A stretch of DNA of 64,000 nt from Sodaliphilus pleomorphus (GTDB lineage: Bacteria; Bacteroidota; Bacteroidia; Bacteroidales; Muribaculaceae), in contig NZ_CP045696.1 of assembly GCF_009676955.1 (NCBI RefSeq), positions 620,001 through 684,000 on the forward strand, in the 5' to 3' direction. The position numbers and the translations under genes are program-made. Positions 37,792 through 47,539 of the stretch are shown here, piece by piece; position 1 is the first letter of the stretch, and every line of letters begins with the position of its first letter. A model generated the notes under the pieces. It saw only the letters and a list, made by a program, of their open reading frames with translations, searched no databases and was not told the origin of the DNA.

Positions 37792-37847
37792 AACAGCAGG
37801 CCGACTTGCGGTAACGTTGTCGACCGACTGAAAGCAAGAATAAACTC

Positions 37848-37892
37848 TACGGGGCTGTGCCAACATTCAGGCACAGCCCCGTAATTTTTTTC
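37848..37892 (+). terminator. Rho-independent terminator (CTGTGCC family)
   Basis: A perfect 14-base inverted repeat (37848-37861 and 37870-37883) with an 8-base loop, followed by AATTTTTTTT. The stem GGGGCTGTGCC is identical to that of the hairpin at 22103. Confidence 0.9.
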
Positions 37893-37950
37893 TTTCACGC
37901 CATCTTCGGCAGCACGTTTCTGTCGCACAGGCGCCATCAGGCACCCGCCT

Positions 37951-39372
37951 CTACTCGGCGCCAGGCTCAATCGCGCCATTTGCAGGATTGTCGCTTGCCG
38001 GAGCAGCATGGCTGGGCTCGGGCTGGGATTGCGGCTCGGCGGGCGCAGCACTCACTTCCTCCTGCTCGGGGATCTCGACCTCGGGTTCCTCCTCCACAAC
38101 TTCGGGTTGAGTGGTGATGTATTTCAAATAGGCTCGCACATCGATGCTCATGCCACGCGTGAAAGCCTGACCTGGCGTGAAATCTTGCAAATCGCTGGCA
38201 GCTCGCTCGCCAATTGCAGCCACAAGCCGTTGCCACCCCCTGCTGGAGGCAGCCTGCTCGGGCAGATTCTCGCTGAGCAAGGTGCTGAACTTAAACTGGT
38301 TGATTTCGTCCCACAAGTAGCCGTAGCCAGCGGCCTCAAAGTCGTCGCGGCTCCACGTGCCGGCATTCAAAGCATTGGCCAGCAACTCATCGGCCGAGGG
38401 CTGAACCACTGAGTTTTCGGGGGCGATCGACTGCTCCTCGACCATTGCGGCAGGCTCATGGCCGCCAAACCACCCGAAGTGGTGCCCCACGGCATAGAGG
38501 CCGCCACCCAGCACAGCCACGCCTAAGACACCCAGCACCACAGCCTTGGTCAGCTTGCCGCGCTTGCCGGCCTGGTCGGGCGCCTCAGGCTCATAGGGGC
38601 GGTATTGCGGTGCCGACGGTTGCTCGGGCTCGCAGGGCGGCTGCTGCCAGGACCGAGGCTCAGACTCGGCAGGCTCTTCGGCCGGAGTGGCGGGCTCGAC
38701 AGCCCCAGCAGCGGGAGCGGGCTCATCGCCATAGTAGTCATAGTTGGGGTCGAAGGGCGGCGGGAGCGGCTCGTCGTCGTCGAGACTGGCAGTCGATGCC
38801 GGCGCAGCGGGCACAACGGTCGACAAGTCGACACAATCATCGGGCACAGTCACAGGCAGGGAGTTGTCGATGAGCAACACGAGCTTATACTTGCTGAAGT
38901 AAGGCTCATAGACACGGCCTGTGAGCAAGTCGCCCAGGGTGTCGCCGTCGGCCTGCCCGAAGTAGTGGCAGGCGTAGCGGTCGCCCTGCGACGAGTCAAA
39001 AGACTGCGCAGGCTCGCGCACAGGATACTCGGGAGCCAGGAGCTGCCCCAGCCGCGAGCCGTGAATTGCGCCGCTGTTCACCGCTTGCTTCAATGTGCCC
39101 ATGAGCTGTGCCAGCTGTGGCCAGGCCACATCGACCGTGGCCGGAATGTAGAGGCACACCTCGGTCACATTGGCGTCGATGATCATCACCAGGCCCACAT
39201 AGGTGCCGTGGCGCCCGTAGGAGAGCATGTAGATACCATCGCCATTGCCCACATTGCCAAGCACGTGCAGTGCACGCTCATAGTCGATAGCAGGCGCATT
39301 CCACACGCCGTCGGCGTTGTCGACATAGACGACACTGCCGTTTCTCGTTATTTTAAGACCAATCTTCTGCAT
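37951..39372 (-). CDS. Single-pass membrane protein with Pro-rich linkers, unknown function
   Basis: A 473-residue protein. A soluble N-terminal domain (about 1-170) is followed by an acidic, Pro-rich disordered region (about 175-270). One membrane helix (about 282-302, VVLGVLGVAVLGGGLYAVGHH), a helical domain (about 335-425) and a Glu/Pro-rich tail complete it. The start (MQKIGLKI) is chosen because the frame further upstream only mirrors the DUF2520 gene in another frame. I do not recognise a family. The layout suggests an envelope-spanning sensor or scaffold. Confidence 0.65.
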   Translation of the reverse strand: MQKIGLKITRNGSVVYVDNADGVWNAPAIDYERALHVLGNVGNGDGIYMLSYGRHGTYVGLVMIIDANVTEVCLYIPATVDVAWPQLAQLMGTLKQAVNSGAIHGSRLGQLLAPEYPVREPAQSFDSSQGDRYACHYFGQADGDTLGDLLTGRVYEPYFSKYKLVLLIDNSLPVTVPDDCVDLSTVVPAAPASTASLDDDEPLPPPFDPNYDYYGDEPAPAAGAVEPATPAEEPAESEPRSWQQPPCEPEQPSAPQYRPYEPEAPDQAGKRGKLTKAVVLGVLGVAVLGGGLYAVGHHFGWFGGHEPAAMVEEQSIAPENSVVQPSADELLANALNAGTWSRDDFEAAGYGYLWDEINQFKFSTLLSENLPEQAASSRGWQRLVAAIGERAASDLQDFTPGQAFTRGMSIDVRAYLKYITTQPEVVEEEPEVEIPEQEEVSAAPAEPQSQPEPSHAAPASDNPANGAIEPGAE

Positions 39373-39467
39373 AGGCGATATAAATTGATTTACAAATATA
39401 TCGAAAAAAATCCCAATTACAAAAATTCGCGCCCTCCCCCCCAAAAAACTATCACGCCCGCACCGCC

Positions 39468-40277
39468 TCACAGCTTGCGTTCTTGACTGTGGGCTGGCGG
39501 TTGCTGGGCTGCGGCGTGGATGCTTTGCGACAAGCGCAGGTAGAGCTCTTCGAGCTGCGGGCCAGCCTCGCGGGCCATGAGCCGGGCTTGGGCGGCAATC
39601 ACGTTCTGGTCGTAGCGCACGGCAGGCCCCGTCTGGGCCTGGCGCGGCGTGAGGGTGTGCACCTTGCGCGCCGTCTCGTCGATGAGGGGCAGCATGACAT
39701 CGATGGGGATGTCGTGGGCGGCCAGCAGCTGCGAGGCGACATCGTAGCAGTGGTTGGCAAAGTTGCAAGCCCACACAGCTGCCAGGTGCAGATAGCGGCG
39801 GCGAGCCGAGGAGAGCTGAACGACGCGCTGCGTGACCGAGTGCGCCAGCGCCTCGACGGCGTCTTGGGCTGTGGAGTCGTTGTACTCGACCATTGTGGGA
39901 ATGACCGAGAAGTCGACCTCGCGCTCCTTGGAAAACGTCATCATGGGATAAAGCACGCCATAGTGCGGCACGAGGCCCTTGAAGACGTCGAGGGGCATCG
40001 ACCCGGCCGTGTGCAGCCACACGCCGCCCTGCCGTCCCGCACAAGCCTGGGCGGCCACGCTGGCGAGCGCCGAGTCCTTGATCGAGATGATGTAGACCTC
40101 GGCATCGCTGTCGAGCTTGGCCAGGTCGCAGCAGGCCCTGCAATGCAGCACAGCGGCCAGCGTGGCGGCCGATTCCATCGTACGGCTATAGACCTGGGCA
40201 ACGTCGTGCCCAGCCCTGGCGAGCGCCTTGCCCAGATGGGTGGCAAGGTTACCCGCTCCTATCAACACAATCTTCAT
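39468..40277 (-). CDS. Rossmann-fold protein with DUF2520 domain
   Basis: A 269-residue protein. Residues 1-~150 are a Rossmann-type NAD(P)-binding domain beginning MKIVLIGAGNLATHLGKAL (GxGNxxxH), similar to pyrroline-5-carboxylate reductase. The C-terminal helical domain is DUF2520-like (AAVWACNFANHCYDVA). It probably is an oxidoreductase; the substrate is unknown. It is divergent from panB with about 140 bases between starts and may share a transcript with the downstream membrane-protein gene (95-base gap). Confidence 0.85.
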   Translation of the reverse strand: MKIVLIGAGNLATHLGKALARAGHDVAQVYSRTMESAATLAAVLHCRACCDLAKLDSDAEVYIISIKDSALASVAAQACAGRQGGVWLHTAGSMPLDVFKGLVPHYGVLYPMMTFSKEREVDFSVIPTMVEYNDSTAQDAVEALAHSVTQRVVQLSSARRRYLHLAAVWACNFANHCYDVASQLLAAHDIPIDVMLPLIDETARKVHTLTPRQAQTGPAVRYDQNVIAAQARLMAREAGPQLEELYLRLSQSIHAAAQQPPAHSQERKL

Positions 40278-40363
40278 CGCTTGACTTCATTTTTAGCATT
40301 GTTCCTGTGGCAAAAAGCTGCACATGCAGGTAACGGGCAAGGGCTTAGTCCCCATGCCTGCTA

Positions 40364-40371
40364 CAAAGTTA
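40364..40371 (-). promoter_or_regulatory. Putative -7 element for the DUF2520 gene
   Basis: TAACTTTG (minus strand) lies 13 bases from the opposed panB element at 40385-40392. The two promoters are back to back and probably cannot both be occupied at once. Confidence 0.4.
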
Positions 40372-40384
40372 CGAAATAATTATA

Positions 40385-40392
40385 TAACTTTG
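40385..40392 (+). promoter_or_regulatory. Putative -7 element for panB
   Basis: TAACTTTG fits TAnnTTTG, 26 bases before the panB ATG. No TTTG is seen at the expected -33 position. Confidence 0.45.
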
Positions 40393-40418
40393 CACCCGCA
40401 AAAACAATCAACACAATC

Positions 40419-41237
40419 ATGGGGTATTTAACAACAGACAAGAAAAAAATTACCACTAAGACATTTTCGGAGATGAAGGCTGCCGGCGAGAAGATAGCGC
40501 AGCTCACCTCCTACGACTTTACTACCGCGGGCATCATCGACCGTGCCGGCATCGACTCGATACTGGTGGGCGACTCGGCCTCCAACGTCATGGCGGGCAA
40601 CGAGACCACGCTGCCCATCACCATCGACGAGATGATCGTGTATGCCCGTGCTGTGGCACGCGCCTGCAAGCACTGCCTTGTGGTGTGCGACATGCCTTTC
40701 GGCTCCTACCAGGTGAGCCGCGAGGAGGCCGTGCGCAATGCCGTGCGCATCATGAAGGAGACAGGAGTCGACGCCGTGAAGCTCGAGGGCGGGGCCGAGA
40801 TGGCCGGCACCATAGGCGCCATTGTGGCAGCCGGGGTACCCGTCGAGGGCCATTTGGGCCTCACGCCGCAAAGCATACACAAGTTTGGCGGCTACGGTCT
40901 GCGTGCCAAGGAAGAGGCCGAGGCCCGCAAGCTCCTGGCCGACGCCCACGCCCTCGACCAGGCTGGCTGCTTTGCCATCACGCTCGAGAAGGTGCCCGCC
41001 GCGCTTGCCAGCCAGGTCACGCGCGAGGTGAAAGCTGCCACGATAGGCATAGGAGCCGGTGCCGGCACCGACGGGCAGGTGCTCGTCTATGCCGACGCGC
41101 TGGGCATGACACAAGGGTTCAAGCCCAAGTTCCTGCGCCACTTTGCCCAGATGGCCCAGTGCATGACCCAGGGGGTGCAATCCTACATCGAGGCGGTGAA
41201 AACCGGCAGTTTCCCCAACGCCGACGAGAGCTATTGA
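40419..41237 (+). CDS. panB: 3-methyl-2-oxobutanoate hydroxymethyltransferase
   Basis: Transfers a hydroxymethyl group from methylenetetrahydrofolate to 2-oxoisovalerate, giving ketopantoate for pantothenate and CoA. The 272-residue product has the metal-binding LVGDSASNVM (about residues 50-60), KLEGGAEM, and the GIGAGAGTDGQVLV stretch. Length is typical. It is encoded alone and convergent with panC-panD, separated by a shared hairpin. Confidence 0.95.
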   Translation: MGYLTTDKKKITTKTFSEMKAAGEKIAQLTSYDFTTAGIIDRAGIDSILVGDSASNVMAGNETTLPITIDEMIVYARAVARACKHCLVVCDMPFGSYQVSREEAVRNAVRIMKETGVDAVKLEGGAEMAGTIGAIVAAGVPVEGHLGLTPQSIHKFGGYGLRAKEEAEARKLLADAHALDQAGCFAITLEKVPAALASQVTREVKAATIGIGAGAGTDGQVLVYADALGMTQGFKPKFLRHFAQMAQCMTQGVQSYIEAVKTGSFPNADESY

Positions 41238-41259
41238 GCCGGCCAAGCACCCACATGGC

Positions 41260-41311
41260 ACAATGCGCGCGAGAGAGGTCTCCTGGCTGGGAGGCCCATC
41301 TCGCGCATTGT
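41260..41311. terminator. Bidirectional hairpin between panB and panD
   Basis: ACAATGCGCG (41260-41269) pairs with CGCGCATTGT (41302-41311), and GAGA-type pairs continue inward. It lies between convergent stops and has no long T run, so it may serve both sides weakly. Confidence 0.55.
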
Positions 41312-41336
41312 ATAGTGGTTGTGGTTGCCGCCAGTA

Positions 41337-41681
41337 TTAGAGCTTGTTGCCCGGCTTGGGGAAAACCACTGTGGGCTTGAAGGTCTTGGCCTCTTCAAAG
41401 TCCATGATGGCATAGGAGATGATGATGACCGTGTCGCCTATCTGCACCTTGCGTGCTGCAGCGCCGTTGAGGCAGATGCAGCCCGAGCCGCGGTCGCCCT
41501 TGATGATGTAGGTCTCAAAGCGCTCGCCGTTGTTGTTGTCGACAATTTGCACCTTCTCGCCGGCTATCATGTTGGCAGCGTCCATCAGGTCTTCGTCGAT
41601 AGTGATGCTGCCTATGTATTGAAGGTTGGCATCGGTGACGGTGACGCAGTGCAACTTGCTCTTGAGTACTTGTATTTGCAT
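41337..41681 (-). CDS. panD: Aspartate 1-decarboxylase proenzyme
   Basis: Makes beta-alanine from aspartate for pantothenate synthesis. The 114-residue proenzyme has the self-cleavage site GS in YIGSITID (about residues 23-24), which yields the pyruvoyl group. The family's HCVTVTDA and [15 protein letters not shown] segments are also visible. It lies 39 bases downstream of panC in the same direction and is surely co-transcribed with it. Confidence 0.95.
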   Translation of the reverse strand: MQIQVLKSKLHCVTVTDANLQYIGSITIDEDLMDAANMIAGEKVQIVDNNNGERFETYIIKGDRGSGCICLNGAAARKVQIGDTVIIISYAIMDFEEAKTFKPTVVFPKPGNKL

Positions 41682-41720
41682 TGTAACTGTGTATCTGTAT
41701 ATATATATGTTTTTATATTA

Positions 41721-42599
41721 TTATTGTTGTTGCTCGCCCTCGGCAGGCTTGTACTTGATGTGGTCGATGAGCCTGATGGGCGTCTTGCCGCAATACACCG
41801 TGATGCAGCCCACTATATAGTCGCTGTCGTCCCAGCTGTCGACGTCGAGCAGCGTGTTGCCGTCGACAATCTCAAAATATTCCACCTCAAGGCCGTCGAC
41901 AGCATTGATGTCGGCCACCACCTTGTCGTGGGTTTCTTTCACCGTGTGGCTCTTGGCGTAGTCAACGCTCTGCTTGAGTGCCTTGTAGATGTTGGGAGCG
42001 ATGGCGCGCTCGTCGGGCGAGAGCAGGGCGTTGCGCGAACTCTTGGCCAGCCCGTCGGCATCGCGCACGATGGGGCACTCCACGATGGTGATGCGCTTGT
42101 CGTAGCCTATGTATTTCACGAGGCGCTTGATCACGGCAATCTGCTGCCAGTCTTTTTCGCCGAAATAGGCACGGTCGGGCTTCACGATGTAGAAGAGCAG
42201 GCTCACGACCTGGCACACGCCGTTGAAGTGGCCGGGGCGCTTGGCCCCTTCCATGACGGTAGTCTGCGGCGGGAAGTCGAAGTGGCGCGTGTCGGGCTTG
42301 GGATACATTTCTTTCACCGAGGGGGCAAAGACATATTGTGCTCCACAGGCTTCACACAGCTTGCAGTCGGCGTCGAGCGTGCGCGGGTAGCGCTCCAGGT
42401 CGCCCTTGTCGTTGAACTGAGTAGGATTGAGGAAAATCGATACCACTGTCGCCCCGTTTTCTTTCACACTGCGCTTGATGAGCGAGGCGTGGCCCTCGTG
42501 CAGCGCTCCCATAGTTGGCACCAAGCCAATCTTTTTACCCTCTTTGCGGGCCAGGAAAAGCTCGTTCTGAAGATCAACAATCGATTTGAATACTTTCAT
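41721..42599 (-). CDS. panC: Pantothenate synthetase
   Basis: Joins pantoate and beta-alanine with ATP through a pantoyl-adenylate. The 292-residue protein shows the nucleotidyl-transferase HIGH-type motif in [10 protein letters not shown] (about 28-37), [18 protein letters not shown], and a KSSRN motif. The start MKVFKSIV matches the family; the in-frame extension upstream runs through a hairpin region and is rejected. First gene of the panC-panD unit. Confidence 0.95.
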   Translation of the reverse strand: MKVFKSIVDLQNELFLARKEGKKIGLVPTMGALHEGHASLIKRSVKENGATVVSIFLNPTQFNDKGDLERYPRTLDADCKLCEACGAQYVFAPSVKEMYPKPDTRHFDFPPQTTVMEGAKRPGHFNGVCQVVSLLFYIVKPDRAYFGEKDWQQIAVIKRLVKYIGYDKRITIVECPIVRDADGLAKSSRNALLSPDERAIAPNIYKALKQSVDYAKSHTVKETHDKVVADINAVDGLEVEYFEIVDGNTLLDVDSWDDSDYIVGCITVYCGKTPIRLIDHIKYKPAEGEQQQ

Positions 42600-42725
42600 T
42601 GCTTGTTTGTTTTCGAGGTGCAAAGTAACAACATTTTTGGCCAACAGCCAAGCACAGCACAGTATTTTACACAATTGACATGGGCCAAGCCGGCCGATCC
42701 ATCTTGTTGAAGAGCAAGAGAGACA

Positions 42726-42770
42726 CACGCAGGGACTGTGCCACGGTGTGTGTGGCACAGCCCCTGCGTG
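42726..42770. terminator. Long hairpin after glnS (CTGTGCC family)
   Basis: A 19-base stem with one mismatch (42726-42744 and 42752-42770) and a 7-base loop lies 36 bases past the glnS stop in the direction of its transcription. The core CTGTGCC/GGCACAG is again present. Confidence 0.7.
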
Positions 42771-42805
42771 GATGAGTGATGTGTGGCAGCCTGTGACGGG
42801 TGCGG

Positions 42806-44527
42806 TTATTTCTTTTGGGCTTTGGCCCAACTGTCTTTCAGGCCGATGGTGCGGTTAAACACCAGCTTCTCGGGCGTAGAGTCGGGGTCGACACAGAAGT
42901 AGCCTATGCGCTGGAACTGGAACTTGTCTTCCACCTTGGCATTGTCGGCGAGCCAGGGCTCTACCTTGGCATTGTCGATGACCTTGAGCGAGTCGGGATT
43001 GAGCAGCTCGCGGAAGTCGCGCTCGGTCTCGGCACTGGGGTTCTCGACGGCAAAGAGGCGGTCGTAGAGGCGCACCTCGGCATCATGACAGTGGCGAGCG
43101 CTCACCCAGTGCAGGGTGCCTTTCACCTTGCGGTTGGCACCAGGCATGCCACTCAGCGTGTCGGGGTCGTAGGTGCACTGTATCTCGGTCACGTTGCCCT
43201 GAGCGTCCTTGGTGCAGCCGGTGCACATGATAATGTAGCCGCCCTTGAGGCGCACTTCCTTGCCTGGAGTGAGACGGAAAAACTTCTTGGGAGGGTTCTC
43301 CATGAAGTCGTCGCGCTCGATATAGAGCTCGCGGCTGAAGGGCATCTTGTGGGTGCCAGCGTTTTCCTGCTCAGGATTGTTGTCCATGTCGAGGAGCTCG
43401 ACCTTGTCGTCGGGATAGTTGGTAATCACCACTTTCACAGGGTTGAGCACGGCGCACACACGCGTGGCATTGCGGTTCAAGTCGTCGCGTATGGCATGCT
43501 CGAGCAGGCTGATGTCGTTGAGGGCCTCATACTTGGTGTAGCCGATGTCGTTGATAAAATTTTTGATCGACTGCGGGGTGTAGCCGCGACGGCGCAAGCC
43601 GCACAGTGTGGGCATGCGCGGGTCGTCCCAGCCGCTCACGGTGTGTTCCTCGACGAGCTGGCGCAGCTTGCGCTTGCTCATGACCGTGTAGGTGAGGTTG
43701 AGACGGTTGAACTCAATCTGCCGCGGGCAGTACTGGTCGACAGTGTCGCCGGCAAGCAGCCTCACGAAGTAGTCGTAGAGGGGGCGGTGGGGCACAAACT
43801 CGAGGGTGCAGATCGAGTGAGTCACGCCCTCGAAGTAGTCGCTCTGCCCATGTGCAAAGTCATACATGGGATACACCTTCCACTTGTCGCCGGTGCGCCA
43901 GTGCGGTTTCAAGATGATGCGGTACATGATGGGGTCGCGGAAGTGCATGTTGTCGCTGGCCATGTCGATCTTGGCACGCAGCACGCGGCTGCCCTCGGGA
44001 AACTCGCCTTTGTTCATGCGCAGGAAGAGGTCGAGGTTCTCCTCGGGAGTGCGGTCGCGGTAGGGACTGTTCTGTCCCGGAGTAGTGGGCGTGCCCTTTT
44101 GGGCGGCAATCTGCTCGGCGCTTTGGTCGTCGACATAGGCCAGGCCCCGCTTGATGAGGTCGATGGCAAAGTCGAAGAGCTTGGGGAAGTAGTCGCTTGC
44201 ATAGTAGAGGCGGTCGCCCCAGTCGTAGCCCAGCCAGTGGATGTCGCGCATGATGGCTTGCTCATATTCGGTATCCTCTTTTACAGGATTGGTGTCGTCA
44301 AATCTTAGGTTGGTAGTGCCGCCAAACATCTCGGCCACACCGAAGTCCATGCATATGGCCTTGGCGTGCCCGATGTGCAGGTAACCGTTGGGCTCGGGCG
44401 GGAAGCGTGTGTTGAGTCGTCCGCCGTTTTTGCCTGCCTTCAAGTCGTCGGCCACAAGTTGCTGCACAAAGTTGAGTCCAGCTTTTTTCTCATCGTTCTG
44501 AGGGTTTTCTACATTATTCTCAGCCAT
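42806..44527 (-). CDS. glnS: Glutamine-tRNA ligase
   Basis: Charges tRNA-Gln directly with glutamine. The 573-residue class I synthetase has the HIGH signature in [15 protein letters not shown] (about residue 50) and a KMSKS-type loop as VMSKRKL (about 282). The C-terminal anticodon-binding beta-barrels are also recognisable. The start MAENNVEN is chosen because the frame upstream is Trp/Cys-rich and crosses the promoter. It has its own promoter and terminator. Confidence 0.95.
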   Translation of the reverse strand: MAENNVENPQNDEKKAGLNFVQQLVADDLKAGKNGGRLNTRFPPEPNGYLHIGHAKAICMDFGVAEMFGGTTNLRFDDTNPVKEDTEYEQAIMRDIHWLGYDWGDRLYYASDYFPKLFDFAIDLIKRGLAYVDDQSAEQIAAQKGTPTTPGQNSPYRDRTPEENLDLFLRMNKGEFPEGSRVLRAKIDMASDNMHFRDPIMYRIILKPHWRTGDKWKVYPMYDFAHGQSDYFEGVTHSICTLEFVPHRPLYDYFVRLLAGDTVDQYCPRQIEFNRLNLTYTVMSKRKLRQLVEEHTVSGWDDPRMPTLCGLRRRGYTPQSIKNFINDIGYTKYEALNDISLLEHAIRDDLNRNATRVCAVLNPVKVVITNYPDDKVELLDMDNNPEQENAGTHKMPFSRELYIERDDFMENPPKKFFRLTPGKEVRLKGGYIIMCTGCTKDAQGNVTEIQCTYDPDTLSGMPGANRKVKGTLHWVSARHCHDAEVRLYDRLFAVENPSAETERDFRELLNPDSLKVIDNAKVEPWLADNAKVEDKFQFQRIGYFCVDPDSTPEKLVFNRTIGLKDSWAKAQKK

Positions 44528-44557
44528 AGTGTTGTGATTTGTTCTATATTGAAAGTG

Positions 44558-44565
44558 CAAATTTA
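44558..44565 (-). promoter_or_regulatory. Putative -7 element for glnS
   Basis: TAAATTTG (minus strand) fits TAnnTTTG, about 30 bases before the ATG. Confidence 0.4.
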
Positions 44566-44627
44566 CTAAAAAAAGTGCACATTTGTTTTCAACAGGCGTC
44601 AAAAATGAAGAGCTGTGCCAAAAAATG

Positions 44628-44960
44628 TCAGTTGGCCTCCAGTGTATTGAGCACCAGCACCCACACCACGGCCATGACAAAGAATAGGAGGGCTATCATG
44701 TAGAGCTGGCGACGCATGGTGCGCCGTGCGGCCTTCTGGAAACTGCCGTTGAAGAAGGTGAAGGCAGCCATGAAGAGAAAGAAGTCGTCGACATAGCCCA
44801 GCCATCCCATGCTGTCGAAGTCGTAGGGCATGACGATGTAGCCTATGGCCGCGACAAGCAGCAGTGTCGAGATCACACGGCAGGCCTTGAGCAGGGGCGA
44901 TGCCTTGGGGGGCATGTGCCCGCTGGCGTCGCCGTCGTTGAAACTAATGGGTTGCATCAT
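44628..44960 (-). CDS. DUF1232 (YkvA-like) small membrane protein
   Basis: A 110-residue protein with membrane segments near 28-47, 55-72 and 88-105. It has the DUF1232 signature seen as IVMPYDFDSMGWLGYVDD, where the PYD and YxDD residues are typical. Function is unknown. Its start overlaps the end of folK by 17 bases. It is the last gene of the five-gene leftward operon. Confidence 0.75.
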   Translation of the reverse strand: MMQPISFNDGDASGHMPPKASPLLKACRVISTLLLVAAIGYIVMPYDFDSMGWLGYVDDFFLFMAAFTFFNGSFQKAARRTMRRQLYMIALLFFVMAVVWVLVLNTLEAN

Positions 44961-45345
44961 GAGAGTTGTTGATTTGTGTCCAGCCTATCTGGAAAAATTG
45001 TTGTTGAAAATCCTGGTTGCGCAGTACGGCTCCGTTCCACATCACGATGTCGATGTCGATAGGCACCAGGCCGCGACAGCGCATGTCGTCGTTGCGGCCG
45101 CAGGCTGCCTCGTAGCGCTTGAGGGCAGCATTCAGCACGTCGCGATGCAGGGCGACGCTGCCGGCAACCACGGCATTCATATACTCGGGCTTTCCCGGGT
45201 GCAGTGCCGGCGTGGTGTAGAGCGTGGAGCAGCGCATGCCTTCCAGGCCATGCTCGCGCAGCCACACGAGGCCGGCCATGAGCATCTCGTGGCGGGCGGG
45301 CACATTGCTGCCCAGGCTCAATACCACTTGCGAGAGCGGCGTCAT
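44944..45345 (-). CDS. folK: 2-amino-4-hydroxy-6-hydroxymethyldihydropteridine diphosphokinase
   Basis: HPPK transfers pyrophosphate from ATP to the pterin in folate synthesis. The 133-residue protein begins with VVLSLGSNVPAR and has TTPALHPGKPEYMNAVV. The metal-binding signature reads GLVPIDIDIVMWNG rather than the commoner RxIDIDIL form. It is slightly shorter than E. coli FolK (about 159). Its ATG overlaps the tex stop by 4 bases. Confidence 0.88.
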   Translation of the reverse strand: MTPLSQVVLSLGSNVPARHEMLMAGLVWLREHGLEGMRCSTLYTTPALHPGKPEYMNAVVAGSVALHRDVLNAALKRYEAACGRNDDMRCRGLVPIDIDIVMWNGAVLRNQDFQQQFFQIGWTQINNSHDATH

Positions 45346-47474
45346 TGCTGCACTCCTTTCATCGACAGGGCAATGCGCTTGCGGTCGAGGTCGACGTCGA
45401 TAACGCGCACACGCACGTGCTGGTTGATGTGCACCACACGAGAGGGGTCGCTCACGCGGCGGTCGGCAAGCTGGGAGATGTGCACCAGCCCGTTCTCGTG
45501 GATGCCAATGTCGACAAAGGCGCCAAACTTGGTGACGTTGGTCACGATGCCGTTGAGCTCCATGTCCTTTCGCAAGTCCTTGATGTCGTGCACGCTGTCG
45601 TCAAATTCCACCGTCTGCACCGTCGAGCGCGGGTCGCGGCCAGGCTTTTCCAGCTCCTTGACGATGTCGACCAGGGTGGGCATGCCCACCTCGGGGCTCA
45701 AGTAGCGCTTGATGTCGACCTTCTTGCGCTGCTCCTCGTCGCCTATGAGTGCAGCCACGGTGCAGCCACAATCGGCGGCCATGCGCTCGACCAGCTTGTA
45801 GCGTTCGGGGTGCACTGCCGAGTTGTCGAGCGGATTGCTGCTCTCGGGCACGCGCAGGAAGCCGGCGGCCTGCGTGAAGGTTTTCACGCCCATCTTGGGC
45901 ACCTTCATGAGGTCGCGGCGTGAGTGGAAGTCGCCGTTTTCCTTGCGGTAGTCGACAATGTTCTGGGCCAATGCCGGCCCCAGACCGGCGACATAGGTGA
46001 GCAGCTCCTTGCTGGCAGTGTTGATGTTCACGCCCACGCTGTTGACACAGCTCTCGACAGTGAAGTGCAGTGCCTCTTTGAGCTTGTTCTGGTCAACATC
46101 GTGCTGGTACTGCCCCACCCCTATCGACTTGGGGTCGATTTTCACCAGCTCGGCAAGCGGGTCGAGCAGGCGCCGTCCTATCGAGACTGCGCCGCGCACG
46201 GTCACGTCCTCGTGAGGAAACTCCTGGCGGGCAATGGGCGAGGCCGAGTAGATTGAGGCGCCATTCTCGCTCACCACATACACGTTCACCTCCCGGCCAT
46301 AGTCGATGCGCTTCAAGAAGCGCTCGGTCTCGCGGCTGGCGGTGCCGTTGCCCAGGGCGATGGCATCGATGTCGTATTTCTTCACCAGCTCCTGCATGGT
46401 GGCCCGTGCACCGTCGATGTCGTAGTGTGGGGCTGTGGGATAAATCACCGTGTGGTGCTTGAGGTTGCCGTTCTGGTCGAGGCACACCACCTTGCACCCC
46501 GTACGGAAGCCCGGGTCGACGGCCAGCACGCGCTTGTGCCCCAGCGGCGGGGCAAAGAGCAGCTCACGGGCGTTGCGCGCAAACATCTCGATGGCCTCGT
46601 CGTCGGCAACGGCTTTGGACTGAGCGGCAAACTCGGTCTCGATCGAGGGCTTGATCAAGCGTTTGTAGCTGTCGGTGGCAGCCTCCTCGACCAGGCTTGC
46701 GGCCTGCCCGTGGCCACGCACCACGATGCGGCACACATTGTCGATGGCCCGGTCGTCGTTGATGTTGATGGTCACCTTGAGGAAGCCCTCCTTCTCGCCG
46801 CGGCGCATGGCCAGCAACTGGTGCGACGACACGCGCCGCAAGGGCTGGCTGTAGTCGTAGTAGTTCTCATAGTTGCGGCCTTCAATCTCCTTGCCTTTCA
46901 CATAGTGAGAAGTGAGCACGGCCTCGTGGCGGAAGGCGCGGCGCACGCTGTTGCGCACGGCCTGGTTCTCGCTCACCCACTCGGCAATGATGTCTTGCGC
47001 CCCGGCAACAGCTGCCTCAACGTCGGGCACCTGGTCGGTGACATAGGCGCGCGCACGCGCCTCGATGTTGTCGCCGTGCTGCGCCATGATGATTTTGGCC
47101 AAGGGCTCGAGGCCACGCTCGCGGGCCACCTGGGCACGGGTGCGGCGCTTGGGCTTGAAAGGCAGGTAGATGTCTTCGAGGGTATTGGCGTCCCAGCAAT
47201 TGGAGATTTTGAGCGAGAGCTCGTCGGTGAGCTTGTCTTGAGCTTCGATCGACTTGAGGATGGTCGACTTGCGCTTCTGCAAGTCGTTGTAATAGTTGAG
47301 GCGGGCATCGATCGACTGGATGGCCACATCATCGAGCCCGCCTGTGGCCTCCTTGCGGTAACGGCTGATGAAAGGGATTGAATTGTCGTCGCGCAACAGG
47401 CCCACCGTGCCTGCCACTTGTGAAAGCGGTATGTTTAACTCCTGCGATATGAGTGTTGTAATTTTATCGACCAT
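45342..47474 (-). CDS. tex: Tex-family S1 RNA-binding protein
   Basis: A cytoplasmic nucleic-acid-binding protein related to the transcription accessory protein Tex/Spt6. The 710-residue product has an N-terminal helical domain, a YqgF-like RNase H fold (RVLAVDPGFRTGCKV near residue 325), a helix-hairpin-helix region (NINTASKELLTYVAGLG) and a C-terminal S1 domain (about 640-710). The start MVDKITTL is the family N-terminus. Third gene of its operon. Confidence 0.93.
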   Translation of the reverse strand: MVDKITTLISQELNIPLSQVAGTVGLLRDDNSIPFISRYRKEATGGLDDVAIQSIDARLNYYNDLQKRKSTILKSIEAQDKLTDELSLKISNCWDANTLEDIYLPFKPKRRTRAQVARERGLEPLAKIIMAQHGDNIEARARAYVTDQVPDVEAAVAGAQDIIAEWVSENQAVRNSVRRAFRHEAVLTSHYVKGKEIEGRNYENYYDYSQPLRRVSSHQLLAMRRGEKEGFLKVTININDDRAIDNVCRIVVRGHGQAASLVEEAATDSYKRLIKPSIETEFAAQSKAVADDEAIEMFARNARELLFAPPLGHKRVLAVDPGFRTGCKVVCLDQNGNLKHHTVIYPTAPHYDIDGARATMQELVKKYDIDAIALGNGTASRETERFLKRIDYGREVNVYVVSENGASIYSASPIARQEFPHEDVTVRGAVSIGRRLLDPLAELVKIDPKSIGVGQYQHDVDQNKLKEALHFTVESCVNSVGVNINTASKELLTYVAGLGPALAQNIVDYRKENGDFHSRRDLMKVPKMGVKTFTQAAGFLRVPESSNPLDNSAVHPERYKLVERMAADCGCTVAALIGDEEQRKKVDIKRYLSPEVGMPTLVDIVKELEKPGRDPRSTVQTVEFDDSVHDIKDLRKDMELNGIVTNVTKFGAFVDIGIHENGLVHISQLADRRVSDPSRVVHINQHVRVRVIDVDLDRKRIALSMKGVQQ

Positions 47475-47539
47475 GGTCACAATATTAGTGAATATATATA
47501 ATTTTGTTTGTTTTTCATCGAGCCGGCCAGTGCTGCCGG

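Noticed and set aside
39373..40143. Upstream extension of the membrane-protein frame
   Set aside because: It overlaps almost all of the DUF2520 gene in another frame and is Arg/Gly/Pro-rich; the promoter-proximal MQKIGLKI start is far better.
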